Shown here: positions 7,367 to 15,663 of the stretch, one piece after another | Numbering within the stretch: position 1 is the stretch's first letter | Layout of the letters: the number at the start of each line of letters is the position of its first letter | NCBI GenBank assembly: GCA_002937855.1 | Contig: PTKS01000003.1 | Coordinates: 1 to 44,914, forward strand | Length of the DNA stretch: 44,914 nucleotides | From: Alphaproteobacteria bacterium MarineAlpha5_Bin12 | GTDB lineage: Bacteria > Pseudomonadota > Alphaproteobacteria > HIMB59 > GCA-002718135 | Direction of reading: 5' to 3' | Position numbers and translations under genes: made by a program | Notes under the pieces: model-generated | What the model was told of the DNA's origin: nothing | Databases searched by the model: none | Seen by the model: only the letters and a program-made list of their open reading frames with translations

Positions 7367-8893
7367 ATGTTTAAAAATAAAATTTTATCTTTAAATGATC
7401 TTAATAAAAAAATTATTAAAGAGAAATTAAAAAAAAGAAAAATTATTTTGTGTCATGGAGTTTTTGATCTGTTACACTTAGGTCATATCAAACATTTCAA
7501 AGAAGCTAAAAGTTTTGGTGACATTCTTGTAGTTACTATAACTCCTGACCAATATGTTAATAAGGGTCCAAACAGACCAGCTTTTAGTATTAAAGATCGA
7601 TTGGAAGCGTTAGCAGCATTAGAATCTATTGACTATGTTGCAGAAAATAATTGGGCAACTGCAATTAATACAATCAAACTTATTAAACCTCATATTTATT
7701 GTAAGGGACCTGATTATAAAGATCAGAGTAAAGATTTATCTAAAAATATACAAAAAGAAGAAAAAGCAATCAAATCAATTAAGGGTAAAATTAAATATAC
7801 AGATGATATAACATTTAGTTCAAGTAATATTTTGAATAAATTTGGAAGTATTATTAGTAATAACCAAATGTCATTAATTAAAAAATTAAATATCAAATAT
7901 AATTTTAAAGTAATGAAAAAAATGATAGATGAATTAAAAAAATTAGATGTACTTTTGATTGGGGAATCTATTATTGATCAATATGTTTTTTGTGAAGCAC
8001 TTGGAAAGTCCGGTAAAGAACCTGTTTTAGTAATGAGAGATTTGGAAACACAACAATATGCAGGAGGTGCTTTAGCAATTGCTAGACATTTATCGAGCTT
8101 TACTAAATCAGTTACATTATTGAGTGTTTTGGGACAAAAAAAAGAATATGAAAAATTTATTAAGCTAAATCTTCCAAAAAACATAAAAACTCATTTTATT
8201 TATAAAAATGGATCTCCAACAATAATTAAAAAAAGATATGTAGACCGTATAAACAATAATAAAATTCTAGGAGTTTATTCTATTAACGATGAAAAACTTG
8301 ATAATGATAATGAAAAAAAACTTGAAATTCTTTTAAAAAAATTATCCTCAAAAAAGGATTTAACGATTGTTTCAGACTTTGGTCATGGTTTTATATCAAA
8401 AAAAATAGCCAAAAAAATATCTAATCAATCTAAATTTACCAGTCTAAATGCCCAAATAAATGCTGCCAATATAGGCTATCATACTATGGAAAACTATAGA
8501 AATATTGACTGTACTATAATTAATGAAAATGAGCTTAGACATCAATTAAGGGATAAAGATGGATCATTATTATATTTAATGAAAAATCTAGCAAATAAAC
8601 TTAGAACTAATAATGTAGTAGTTACCCAAGGAAGCTTAGGAGCAACTCTGTATGATAAAAAAACCAAAAAAACTTTTAAGTGCCCTGCATTTGCATCAAA
8701 AATAATAGATAAAATAGGTTCAGGCGATGCTATGCTTGCATTATTATCTTTATGTTTGAAAAAGGGATATGATAAAAATTTTTCCCTTTTTATAGGATCT
8801 CTTGCTGCTGCGCAATCGGTAGAAACAATTGGTAATAGTAAACCAGTAAATAAAGTTAAAATGTTAAAAACAATTGAACATTTATTAAAATGA
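7367..8893 (+). CDS. Bifunctional nucleotidyltransferase / PfkB sugar kinase (HldE-like, domains reversed)
   Basis: A 508-residue fusion. The N-terminal domain (about 20-165) is a cytidylyltransferase-fold enzyme with CHGVFDLLHLGH (HLGH at 37-40). The C-terminal domain (about 175-508) is a PfkB/ribokinase-type kinase with GG-containing QQYAGGALAIARHL and the catalytic GSGD (Asp454). In HldE (heptose-7-P kinase / heptose-1-P adenylyltransferase) the kinase comes first, so the order here is reversed. The likely role is phosphorylating a sugar phosphate at C1 and later activating the 1-phosphate with a nucleotide. The next gene, an SIS isomerase overlapping by 4 bp, supports a heptose-like pathway. 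ADP-heptose itself is not proven; other sugars or alditols are possible. A homologous protein lies at 19859. Confidence 0.86.
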   Translation: MFKNKILSLNDLNKKIIKEKLKKRKIILCHGVFDLLHLGHIKHFKEAKSFGDILVVTITPDQYVNKGPNRPAFSIKDRLEALAALESIDYVAENNWATAINTIKLIKPHIYCKGPDYKDQSKDLSKNIQKEEKAIKSIKGKIKYTDDITFSSSNILNKFGSIISNNQMSLIKKLNIKYNFKVMKKMIDELKKLDVLLIGESIIDQYVFCEALGKSGKEPVLVMRDLETQQYAGGALAIARHLSSFTKSVTLLSVLGQKKEYEKFIKLNLPKNIKTHFIYKNGSPTIIKKRYVDRINNNKILGVYSINDEKLDNDNEKKLEILLKKLSSKKDLTIVSDFGHGFISKKIAKKISNQSKFTSLNAQINAANIGYHTMENYRNIDCTIINENELRHQLRDKDGSLLYLMKNLANKLRTNNVVVTQGSLGATLYDKKTKKTFKCPAFASKIIDKIGSGDAMLALLSLCLKKGYDKNFSLFIGSLAAAQSVETIGNSKPVNKVKMLKTIEHLLK

Positions 8894-9462
8894 AAAAAAA
8901 TAATTTTTTAACTGAATATTTTATAGATTTATCAACTTTATTAAATTTTGATAAATCTATAATTAGAAAACTTGAACTTCTTAAAGAAAGTATATTAAAT
9001 ACTAGAAAAAAAGGTTCTAAAATATTGATATTTGGAAATGGAGGAAGTGCCGCGATTGCAAATCATTTTACATTAGATATTACAAAAACGACTAACATTA
9101 GGTGCATAAACTTAAATGAATCAAGTATAATCACAGCTTTTGCTAATGATTTTGGATATGAAAATTGGGTAGCCAAATCAATTAAATACTATGCTGATAA
9201 TGGAGATTTATTAATATTAATTTCTTCAAGTGGTAATTCTAAAAATATGATCAAAGCAGCTAAATTTGCCAAAAATTCAAAAAAAATAAAACTTATTACT
9301 CTTACGGGATTTAACCAAAAGAATTCACTAAAAAAACTAGGTGATATTAATTTATGGATAGATAGTAAATCATATAATTTTGTTGAAAATATTCATCAAA
9401 TTTGGCTCTTATCTATTGTAGATTATATAAAGGGAAAAAGAGAATATTCACAAAATAAATAG
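8890..9462 (+). CDS. SIS-domain sugar isomerase, GmhA-like
   Basis: A 190-residue single SIS domain, the length of GmhA (sedoheptulose-7-phosphate isomerase). The phosphosugar-binding loops are GNGGSAA (49-55) and SSSGNS (112-117), with ANDFGYENW (85-93), which resembles the GmhA 'AndygyE' segment. It should isomerise a ketose phosphate to an aldose phosphate in the cytosol, supplying the kinase encoded just upstream, with which it overlaps by 4 bp. Some GmhA zinc-ligand positions could not be confirmed by eye. A second, more divergent SIS protein lies at 15076, so two related substrates may be handled. Family is firm and substrate inferred. Confidence 0.86.
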   Translation: MKKNNFLTEYFIDLSTLLNFDKSIIRKLELLKESILNTRKKGSKILIFGNGGSAAIANHFTLDITKTTNIRCINLNESSIITAFANDFGYENWVAKSIKYYADNGDLLILISSSGNSKNMIKAAKFAKNSKKIKLITLTGFNQKNSLKKLGDINLWIDSKSYNFVENIHQIWLLSIVDYIKGKREYSQNK

Positions 9463-9467
9463 CAAAA

Positions 9468-11126
9468 ATGATCATAGGTATTGATTTAGATAATACTATC
9501 ATAAGATATGATAAAGTATTTAAAGATGTAGCATTTAAATTAAAGTTGATACCTAAAAACTATAGTACTGAGAAAAAAAAAATAAAAGAGTTAATACTTT
9601 TAAAAAATAATGGAATTAAAAGTTGGAAAAAAATCCAAGGATTGGTTTATGGAAAATATATAAATAAGGCAGAAATAATGCCTTCAGTTTATAATTTTAT
9701 CAAGTTATGCAGAAAAAAAAATTATAAATTATATATAATTAGTCATAAAACTAAATATGGTCATTTTGACTCAGAAAAAATTTTACTCAGAAATGAAGCA
9801 ATTAAATGGTTAAAGAAGAGAGAATTTTTTGATAAAAATAAATTGGCTTTTAAAAAAGAAGATATTTTTTTTGCAAATACAAGAAAACAAAAAATAAAAC
9901 TTATTTCAAAATTAAAATGCGATTGGTTTATTGATGATCTTCCAGAAATTTTTAAAGACAGAACTTTTCCTAAAGAAACAAAAAAAATTCTTTTTATGAA
10001 AGAAAATAAAGAAAAAAATCTGAATAAAATAAATCTTCTAGATTGGACCTCAATATCTAATAAAATTTTAGGACCCCTAAAGCCTAAAGATATTTTATAT
10101 TTAAACAATTTCAATGAAATTAAGTATACCAAAAAAATAATAAAAGTAAAAGGACATGGAAATAGTCAATTATATAAAATTTCAACTAATGATAAAAAAG
10201 ATTTTGCAGTTAAATATTATCCTGATTTACTTTTAGATAGCAGGCCAAGATTAAAAAAAGAATATGAAACATTAAAATTTCTAGCAGCTAAAAAAAATTT
10301 TAATGTTCCTAAGCCTATAAATAAAAACTATAAAACAAATATAGGTCTTTATGAATGGATTGAAGGAAAACCAATTAAAAAGCCAACTAACAAAGATATC
10401 AATGAGGTAATAAAATTTGTTAAAAAACTTAAAAAGATTTCTATATCTAAAAAATCGAATAAATTTAATATGGCTTCAGAGGCATGTTTGTCTGCTAAAG
10501 AATTAATAAAACAAATTCATGATAGATTTAAAAAACTAAATAATTTCAAAATAAATAATATAAAATTAAAAAATTTTTTAGATAATAGATTTTCTCATAC
10601 TTTAGATAAAGCGCAAGATATATGTTTCGTAAAATGGCCAAGTTCATCTCAAAATAGGTTTTTACAAAAAAAACTAAGAGTTCTAAGTCCTTCAGATTTT
10701 GGTTTTCATAATGTTTTAAAAAATAAAAAAAAAATGACATTTATAGATTTTGAATATTTTGGTTGGGATGATCCTGTAAAACTTACAGCTGATTTTTTGT
10801 GGCATCCCTCAATGAATTTAAGTAATTTACAATCAAAAAAATGGCAAGATAGTATGCTAAAAATATTTAAAAATGATAAGCATTTTAAAGATAGACTAAA
10901 AGCTTCAATTCCCCTTTATGGATTAAGATGGGTTATGATAATTCTTAATGAGTTTACACCAGGAATAATAAATAAGAGACAAAATGCTTTAAGAAACAAT
11001 TTCATGAAAAAAAAAGTAATTCTAGACAAGCAAATGATTAAAGCTAATAAATATCTTAATAAAGTAGAATATCTTTTGAATTCATTTGATCACAAATATA
11101 ATAATGAAATCACTTATTCTAAATGA
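9468..11126 (+). CDS. HAD-like phosphatase fused to an APH/choline-kinase-like domain
   Basis: A 552-residue two-domain protein. Residues 1-200 look like a HAD-type hydrolase with DLDNT (6-10, the DxD nucleophile pair) and later WFIDDLPEIF (153-162). Residues 220-460 look like an aminoglycoside-phosphotransferase/choline-kinase fold: a Lys in DFAVKYY (K249), ETLKFL, LYEWIEG (294-300), and a catalytic segment SPSDFGFHN (407-415) with IDFEYFGWDD (426-435). It may combine the GmhB-like phosphatase step of a heptose route with phosphorylation of a sugar or acceptor. It follows the SIS gene by 5 bp and overlaps the next gene by 4 bp. The usual HGD of APH kinases is PSD here. Substrates are unknown. 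Confidence 0.78.
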   Translation: MIIGIDLDNTIIRYDKVFKDVAFKLKLIPKNYSTEKKKIKELILLKNNGIKSWKKIQGLVYGKYINKAEIMPSVYNFIKLCRKKNYKLYIISHKTKYGHFDSEKILLRNEAIKWLKKREFFDKNKLAFKKEDIFFANTRKQKIKLISKLKCDWFIDDLPEIFKDRTFPKETKKILFMKENKEKNLNKINLLDWTSISNKILGPLKPKDILYLNNFNEIKYTKKIIKVKGHGNSQLYKISTNDKKDFAVKYYPDLLLDSRPRLKKEYETLKFLAAKKNFNVPKPINKNYKTNIGLYEWIEGKPIKKPTNKDINEVIKFVKKLKKISISKKSNKFNMASEACLSAKELIKQIHDRFKKLNNFKINNIKLKNFLDNRFSHTLDKAQDICFVKWPSSSQNRFLQKKLRVLSPSDFGFHNVLKNKKKMTFIDFEYFGWDDPVKLTADFLWHPSMNLSNLQSKKWQDSMLKIFKNDKHFKDRLKASIPLYGLRWVMIILNEFTPGIINKRQNALRNNFMKKKVILDKQMIKANKYLNKVEYLLNSFDHKYNNEITYSK

Positions 11127-11875
11127 AATATAAAGAATTACAAAAAAAAGCAAATAAACTTAGACAAGATACATTTTTAACTTTTATAAAAAAACAAGAA
11201 GCTCATCTTGGTGGAAGTTTTTCAATGATAGAAATTTTGATTAGTTTGTATGAAATTATACTAAAAAAAAATGATAAATTTATTTTAAGTAAAGCACATG
11301 CTTCCATACCATTATGTATATTATTACAACAAAAGGGCTATAAGCCACCTTTGAAGACTCATCTTGAAATTAATTCTAAAAATGGAATTCATTGTACTAC
11401 TGGCAGCTTAGGCCACGGTTTGCCTATTGGAACTGGAATGGCAATGGCAAGAAAATTTTCAAAATCGAAGGGAAAAATTTATGTAATGTTGAGTGATGGC
11501 GAGTGTCAAGAGGGGACAACTTGGGAATCTTTATTGATAGCTTCTAAACTTAAACTTGATAATTTAATTATGATTATAGATTATAATAAAATTCAAGCAT
11601 TGACTAGACTGGAAGATGGCCTTCCATTAGATGATTTGAAGAAAAAAATTAAGGCATTTAACTGGGATTGCATTGAAGTAAAGAATGGACATTCTTTTAA
11701 GGATTTAATTAATGCATTACAAAAAAATAATAAAAAAGGGAAACCTCTGGCAATTTTAGCACATACAATTAAAGGAAAAGGAATAAAAAAATTTGAAAAT
11801 GATCCAGTATGGCATGCTAGGAAAGTTAAGGGCGAAGAGATAAAAATAGGAAAAAAAGATTTAAAAATATTATGA
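11123..11875 (+). CDS. Transketolase, N-terminal (TPP-binding) subunit
   Basis: A 250-residue protein equal to the first domain of transketolase. It shows the substrate and TPP histidine regions KAHAS (57-61) and TGSLGHGLPIGTGMA (93-107), and the TPP/Mg motif SDGECQEG (124-131) through N155 in IIDYNKIQA. Split transketolases of this kind occur in archaea and in secondary sugar or natural-product clusters. Together with the next gene it would move two-carbon units between sugar phosphates, for example to form sedoheptulose-7-phosphate or another higher ketose. It overlaps both neighbours by 4 bp (ATGA), which suggests equimolar translation. Its location among heptose-type genes suggests a dedicated rather than a housekeeping role. 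Confidence 0.9.
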   Translation: MKYKELQKKANKLRQDTFLTFIKKQEAHLGGSFSMIEILISLYEIILKKNDKFILSKAHASIPLCILLQQKGYKPPLKTHLEINSKNGIHCTTGSLGHGLPIGTGMAMARKFSKSKGKIYVMLSDGECQEGTTWESLLIASKLKLDNLIMIIDYNKIQALTRLEDGLPLDDLKKKIKAFNWDCIEVKNGHSFKDLINALQKNNKKGKPLAILAHTIKGKGIKKFENDPVWHARKVKGEEIKIGKKDLKIL

Positions 11876-12375
11876 GAAGATGTTTTGGAAAAACAATTTC
11901 GGAATTAGCTAAAGATGATGACAAAATTATACTAATTGTTGGAGATATTGGTTACCGAGTTTTTGATGATTTTAGAAAACTATATCCAAAAAGATTTTTA
12001 AATCTAGGTATATGTGAACAAAGTATAATAGGGGTTGCAGCAGGTATGGCATTAGAAGGACTAAAACCATGGGTATATACAATTACACCATTTTTGATTG
12101 AAAGACCGTTTGAACAAATTAAACTTGATATAGATCAACAAAATGTTAATGTGAAATTAGTAGGATATGCTGATTATCCAACATTAGGCCCATCTCATTC
12201 AGAATTAAATGGTAAAAAAATGATGAGTTTATTTAAAAATATTAAATCATATTACCCAAAAAATTCTAAAGAAACACTATTTGCTATACATGAAACTTAT
12301 AAGAGAATAGGCCCTTCTTTTATTAGCCTTAAGAGTGATCCAAATATTAACAGTTCTTTAACAGGAAGAGGATAA
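11872..12375 (+). CDS. Transketolase, central (pyrimidine-binding) subunit, shortened
   Basis: A 167-residue protein covering only the transketolase pyrimidine-binding domain. The catalytic Glu is E49 in LGICEQS (45-51), with GVAAGMALEGLKPWVYTITPF following. Partner subunits in other split transketolases are about 300 residues because they also carry the C-terminal transketolase domain. Here the reading frame stops after FISLKSDPN and the next gene starts one base later, so the third domain is absent rather than frame-shifted. That domain helps bind the substrate phosphate in some family members but is not required for TPP chemistry. The heterodimer may therefore have altered substrate range. 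Family assignment is firm; activity is not proven. Confidence 0.86.
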   Translation: MRRCFGKTISELAKDDDKIILIVGDIGYRVFDDFRKLYPKRFLNLGICEQSIIGVAAGMALEGLKPWVYTITPFLIERPFEQIKLDIDQQNVNVKLVGYADYPTLGPSHSELNGKKMMSLFKNIKSYYPKNSKETLFAIHETYKRIGPSFISLKSDPNINSSLTGRG

Positions 12376-12376
12376 A

Positions 12377-13042
12377 ATGGGAAAATTAGTTAATTACGTA
12401 ACACCATTACATAAAGCAACTAAAAGATCATACATTGAAAGAATGATGGATGAAAAAGTAAAATGCATGAAAAAAGCAAAAGAATATGAATCCGACTATT
12501 GGGATGGTGATAGAAGATATGGATATGGGGGCTACAAATATATACCAGGTAGATGGAAACCAGTAGCAGAGGAGTTAATAAATAATTATAAATTAGATAA
12601 TAATTCATCAATTCTTGATATAGGATGTGGAAAAGGACATTTATTATATGAAATCAAACTTTTACTACCTAAAATATCAATAAAAGGAATTGATATTTCC
12701 ATACATGGGATAGAAAATTCAAAATCAGAAATAAAAGACTCAATTATAAATCACAAGGCACAAGAGAATTATCCTTTTAAAGATAAAGAATTTGATCTTG
12801 CAATTTCTTTAGGATGTTTTCACAACCTAAGAATTTTTGAACTTCAAATAGCTTTAAAAGAAATGCAAAGAGTTGCAAAAAACGGTTACCTAATGTTAGA
12901 AAGTTATAGAAATGAAAATGAATTATTTAATCTTCAATGTTGGGCTTTAACTTGTGAGTCATTTTTTGATACAAAAGAATGGGTTTGGATATATGAAAAT
13001 TTCGGCTATTTTGGAGATTATGAATTTATATTTTTTGAATAA
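12377..13042 (+). CDS. Class I SAM-dependent methyltransferase
   Basis: A 221-residue methyltransferase. Motif I is ILDIGCGKG (79-87), the acidic ribose-binding strand ends in GIDIS, and the acidic motif DLAISLGCFHNL follows. Before the fold lies the unusual stretch DGDRRYGYGGYKYIPGRWKP (43-62). That stretch recurs in the protein at 40542, whose motif I has decayed. It has an AGAGG-like ribosome site (aggaagaggat) right before the ATG. It likely methylates a sugar or sugar nucleotide of this island, but the acceptor is unknown. Confidence 0.85.
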   Translation: MGKLVNYVTPLHKATKRSYIERMMDEKVKCMKKAKEYESDYWDGDRRYGYGGYKYIPGRWKPVAEELINNYKLDNNSSILDIGCGKGHLLYEIKLLLPKISIKGIDISIHGIENSKSEIKDSIINHKAQENYPFKDKEFDLAISLGCFHNLRIFELQIALKEMQRVAKNGYLMLESYRNENELFNLQCWALTCESFFDTKEWVWIYENFGYFGDYEFIFFE

Positions 13043-13050
13043 TTTAAGTT

Positions 13051-14091
13051 ATGAAAGCTGCAATACTATATAAAAATAAAAAACCCCTAGTTCTAGCGGA
13101 GTTAGAAATTCCTGATAAGTTAGAAGTTGGCCAGGTTTTAGTAAAAATTTTTTATAGCGGTATTTGTGGAGCTCAAATTAACGAAATAGATGGAACTAAG
13201 GGTAAAGATCATTATCTTCCTCATTTGTTAGGTCATGAGGGGTCTGGAATTGTTCAAAAAATTGGTCCTGGTGTATCTACTGTAAAAATAGGTGATCACG
13301 TAGTATTACATTGGAGAAAAAGCGATGGGATTCAAAGTTTAACTCCAAAATATAAATTAAATGGCAAAATCATTAATGCTGGTTGGGTAACAACTTTTAA
13401 TGAAAAAGCAATAGTATCGGAAAATAGATTGACGGTAATACCTAAAAACTTTGATATGAAACTTGCTCCTCTTTTTGGTTGTGCGGTAACAACTGCTTTT
13501 GGAGTAGTTAATAATGATGCAAAAATTAAAATTGGAGAGTCAGTTATAATTTATGGCTTAGGAGGTGTGGGTTTAAATATAATACAAGCAGCGAGTATGG
13601 TTTCAGCATATCCAATTATAGGTATTGATATTAAAAAAAATAAATTATTAATGGGAAAAAAATTTGGACTTACTCATGGATTATTGGGAAAGTCAAAATC
13701 ATTAAATGAAAAAATAAAAAAAATTTTAAAAAATGATTTTGCTGACATAGTCATTGATACAACTGGTAATAGTAAAATAATTGAAGAAGCTTATAAATTA
13801 ACTAGCCCAAATGGAAAAACAATTTTAGTTGGAGTTCCAAAGAAAAATGATAATATTTCTATTTATTCACTTCCCTTACATTTTGATAAAACACTTTCAG
13901 GTTCACATGGTGGAAATTCAAAGCCAGATCATGATATTCCTAAATTTATCAGATTAATAAATGCAGGAAAAATGTCTTTGCAAAAAATTATTACACATGA
14001 ATTTAAATTAAAAGATATTAATAAAGCAATTAAATTATTTAGGACAGGTACAGCTGGAAGAATAATTATTAAAACAAATGATGATATTTAA
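13051..14091 (+). CDS. Zinc-binding alcohol dehydrogenase (MDR family)
   Basis: A 346-residue medium-chain dehydrogenase. Catalytic-zinc ligands are visible as C39 (GICG), H62-E63 (GHEGSG) and probably C144 (LFGCAVTTAFG). The NAD-binding motif is GLGGVG (169-174), followed by an acidic residue in GIDIKKNK, favouring NAD. The four-Cys structural-zinc lobe common in alcohol dehydrogenases is absent. It would oxidise or reduce a hydroxyl/carbonyl on a sugar or polyol in the cytosol. It sits between the methyltransferase and a Nudix-cupin gene with 8-9 bp gaps. The substrate cannot be told from sequence; sugar or alditol phosphate oxidation is the contextual guess. Confidence 0.87.
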   Translation: MKAAILYKNKKPLVLAELEIPDKLEVGQVLVKIFYSGICGAQINEIDGTKGKDHYLPHLLGHEGSGIVQKIGPGVSTVKIGDHVVLHWRKSDGIQSLTPKYKLNGKIINAGWVTTFNEKAIVSENRLTVIPKNFDMKLAPLFGCAVTTAFGVVNNDAKIKIGESVIIYGLGGVGLNIIQAASMVSAYPIIGIDIKKNKLLMGKKFGLTHGLLGKSKSLNEKIKKILKNDFADIVIDTTGNSKIIEEAYKLTSPNGKTILVGVPKKNDNISIYSLPLHFDKTLSGSHGGNSKPDHDIPKFIRLINAGKMSLQKIITHEFKLKDINKAIKLFRTGTAGRIIIKTNDDI

Positions 14092-14100
14092 TTTTAAGAT

Positions 14101-15069
14101 ATGAATATAGATACAGTAACAGTAAATCATGCAGTCAAAGCTATAATTTTTCGTAAGGATGGAAAAGTTCTTATGCAACAAAGGGATTATACTGAAGGTT
14201 TGCCATTTCAAGGAAGATGGACATTTTTTGGGGGATCAATTAGAAAAAATGAAAAATTAAAAGATGCTTTAAAGCGTGAACTAGAAGAAGAGCTTGAGTT
14301 TTCTAAAAATAAAATAGGTAAAAAACTTTTTGATTGGACATGGAAGTCAGATTGGAGTTTGGGTCATAATCATTTTTTTCCAGTAAAATACACAGGTAAA
14401 CCAAAACTAAATTTAAAAGAGGGTATATCAATGAAGTGGTTTGATCTGAAAGATTTTATAATTAATCCTGTGACTCCAGATGTATATGAAAATTTTCATA
14501 AAATATATCAGTTACTATTTTCAAAAAATCTTATTACTTCTTCAGATTTAAGAGATTTTGAGAAATGTCTTATAAGTTTTGGAAATTTTCTTAAAAAGAA
14601 TAATAGAGTTTTTTATACTTCAAAAAAAATGTGTGATATTTCTAGACAAGAAATTTTTTTATTGAAAAATTTAGCAAGTCTTAGAAAAGAAAGAATATTT
14701 AGAATATGCATGCATGTAGATGATGAATCTCAATATCATGAAATGCTAATGATACATGTAGAGCCAGTTATAGTTGGCCCACTTAAATTAAATAAAAATT
14801 ATTTATCTTATCATATGATAGAGGGAGAAATTATTGTTTATTTATTGGACAAAAAAGGGCGACACACTAAAAAATTAAATTTGTCAATACATAATGGTAA
14901 TCAATTTCTTAGGCTAGAGGCAGATAAATTTAGAAAGATTTATACTAACTCCAATTTCGCTATTTTTCTAGAAATTACTAGCGGACCTTTTAAAGATAGT
15001 GATACTGTTTGGTTTCATTCAAATATAAAAGTAAGAAGTCAAAAAAATATTGACCATTTTCAACATTAA
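14101..15069 (+). CDS. Nudix hydrolase fused to a WbuC-like cupin domain
   Basis: A 322-residue fusion. The N-terminal half (about 8-145) is a Nudix domain of NDP-sugar type. Its box runs from G45 through E51 to RELEEELEF (59-67), with the usual Gly near the end replaced by Glu66. The C-terminal half (about 170-322) resembles the WbuC-type cupin found in O-antigen clusters: RICMHVDDESQYHEMLMIHV, then YHMIEGEIIVYLLDKKGR. The metal-binding HxH of typical cupins is not evident. Nudix domains near sugar nucleotides often act as mannosyl hydrolases or cleave unwanted NDP-sugars. The fusion suggests coupled removal and recognition of a sugar nucleotide. The function of WbuC domains is unknown. Confidence 0.8.
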   Translation: MNIDTVTVNHAVKAIIFRKDGKVLMQQRDYTEGLPFQGRWTFFGGSIRKNEKLKDALKRELEEELEFSKNKIGKKLFDWTWKSDWSLGHNHFFPVKYTGKPKLNLKEGISMKWFDLKDFIINPVTPDVYENFHKIYQLLFSKNLITSSDLRDFEKCLISFGNFLKKNNRVFYTSKKMCDISRQEIFLLKNLASLRKERIFRICMHVDDESQYHEMLMIHVEPVIVGPLKLNKNYLSYHMIEGEIIVYLLDKKGRHTKKLNLSIHNGNQFLRLEADKFRKIYTNSNFAIFLEITSGPFKDSDTVWFHSNIKVRSQKNIDHFQH

Positions 15070-15075
15070 ATAATT

Positions 15076-15663
15076 ATGAAAAATCATGTTTTAAACTATT
15101 TTAATAAAAATTTTGAAACTATCCAGAATTTAGATTACAAAAAAATTGAAAAATTAGCCAAAGCTTTATCTTTAATTAAAAATAACAAAGGTAGAATATT
15201 TCTTATTGGTGTAGGTGGCAGTGCAGCTAATTGTTCACATATGGTAAATGATTTACGTAAAATATGTGAACTAGAATCATATACACCAACTGATAATGTT
15301 TCAGAATTAACAGCGAGAATTAATGATGATGGTTGGGACTCTTCCTTCGCTAATTGGCTAAAAATTAGTAATTTAAACAAAAAAGATGCATTATTTATTT
15401 TATCAGTTGGCGGTGGAAATAAAAAATTAAAAGTAAGTGTTAATTTGATAAAAGCAATTGACTTTGCTATTAAGAGAAAAGCTAAAATTTATGGAATAGT
15501 AGGAAAAAAAGATGGTTATACATATAAAAAAGGCAATTTAATTATCGCTATTCCTGAAACAGATAAAAATTTAATAACCCCAATAAGCGAGTCATTTCAA
15601 TCAGTTATATGGCACTGTTTAGTATCTCACCCTTTACTCAAAAGAAAACCTACAAAATGGTAA
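15076..15663 (+). CDS. Second SIS-domain phosphosugar isomerase
   Basis: A 195-residue SIS protein related to but divergent from the one at 8890. Phosphosugar loops are GVGGSAANC (45-53) and SVGGGNKK (110-117), where the Ser-rich second loop of GmhA is replaced by Gly residues. The segment ELTARINDDGWDSSF (77-91) fills the place of the GmhA 'ndygyE' region. It probably isomerises or binds a ketose/aldose phosphate different from that of the first SIS enzyme. Its stop overlaps the chosen start of the next gene (ATGGTAA). It could pair functionally with the second kinase/nucleotidyltransferase at 19859. A non-catalytic sugar-phosphate sensor is the alternative. Confidence 0.82.
   Translation: MKNHVLNYFNKNFETIQNLDYKKIEKLAKALSLIKNNKGRIFLIGVGGSAANCSHMVNDLRKICELESYTPTDNVSELTARINDDGWDSSFANWLKISNLNKKDALFILSVGGGNKKLKVSVNLIKAIDFAIKRKAKIYGIVGKKDGYTYKKGNLIIAIPETDKNLITPISESFQSVIWHCLVSHPLLKRKPTKW

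Noticed and set aside
7629..7811. A 60-codon + strand reading frame
   Set aside because: It lies wholly inside the first kinase/nucleotidyltransferase gene in another frame and shows only low-complexity Lys/Ile sequence.
9761..10132. A 123-codon minus-strand reading frame
   Set aside because: Antisense to the HAD-APH gene, Phe/Leu/Ser-rich composition as expected from reversed Lys-rich codons, and no recognisable motif.
12376..13042. Frameshift as the reason for the short second transketolase subunit
   Set aside because: The sequence after its stop encodes a complete methyltransferase with its own ribosome site, not the missing transketolase domain.
15609..15656. Upstream ATG for the PhyH-like gene
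   Set aside because: It would add 16 residues overlapping the end of the SIS gene; ATG 15657 gives the usual short overlap and a plausible N-terminus.
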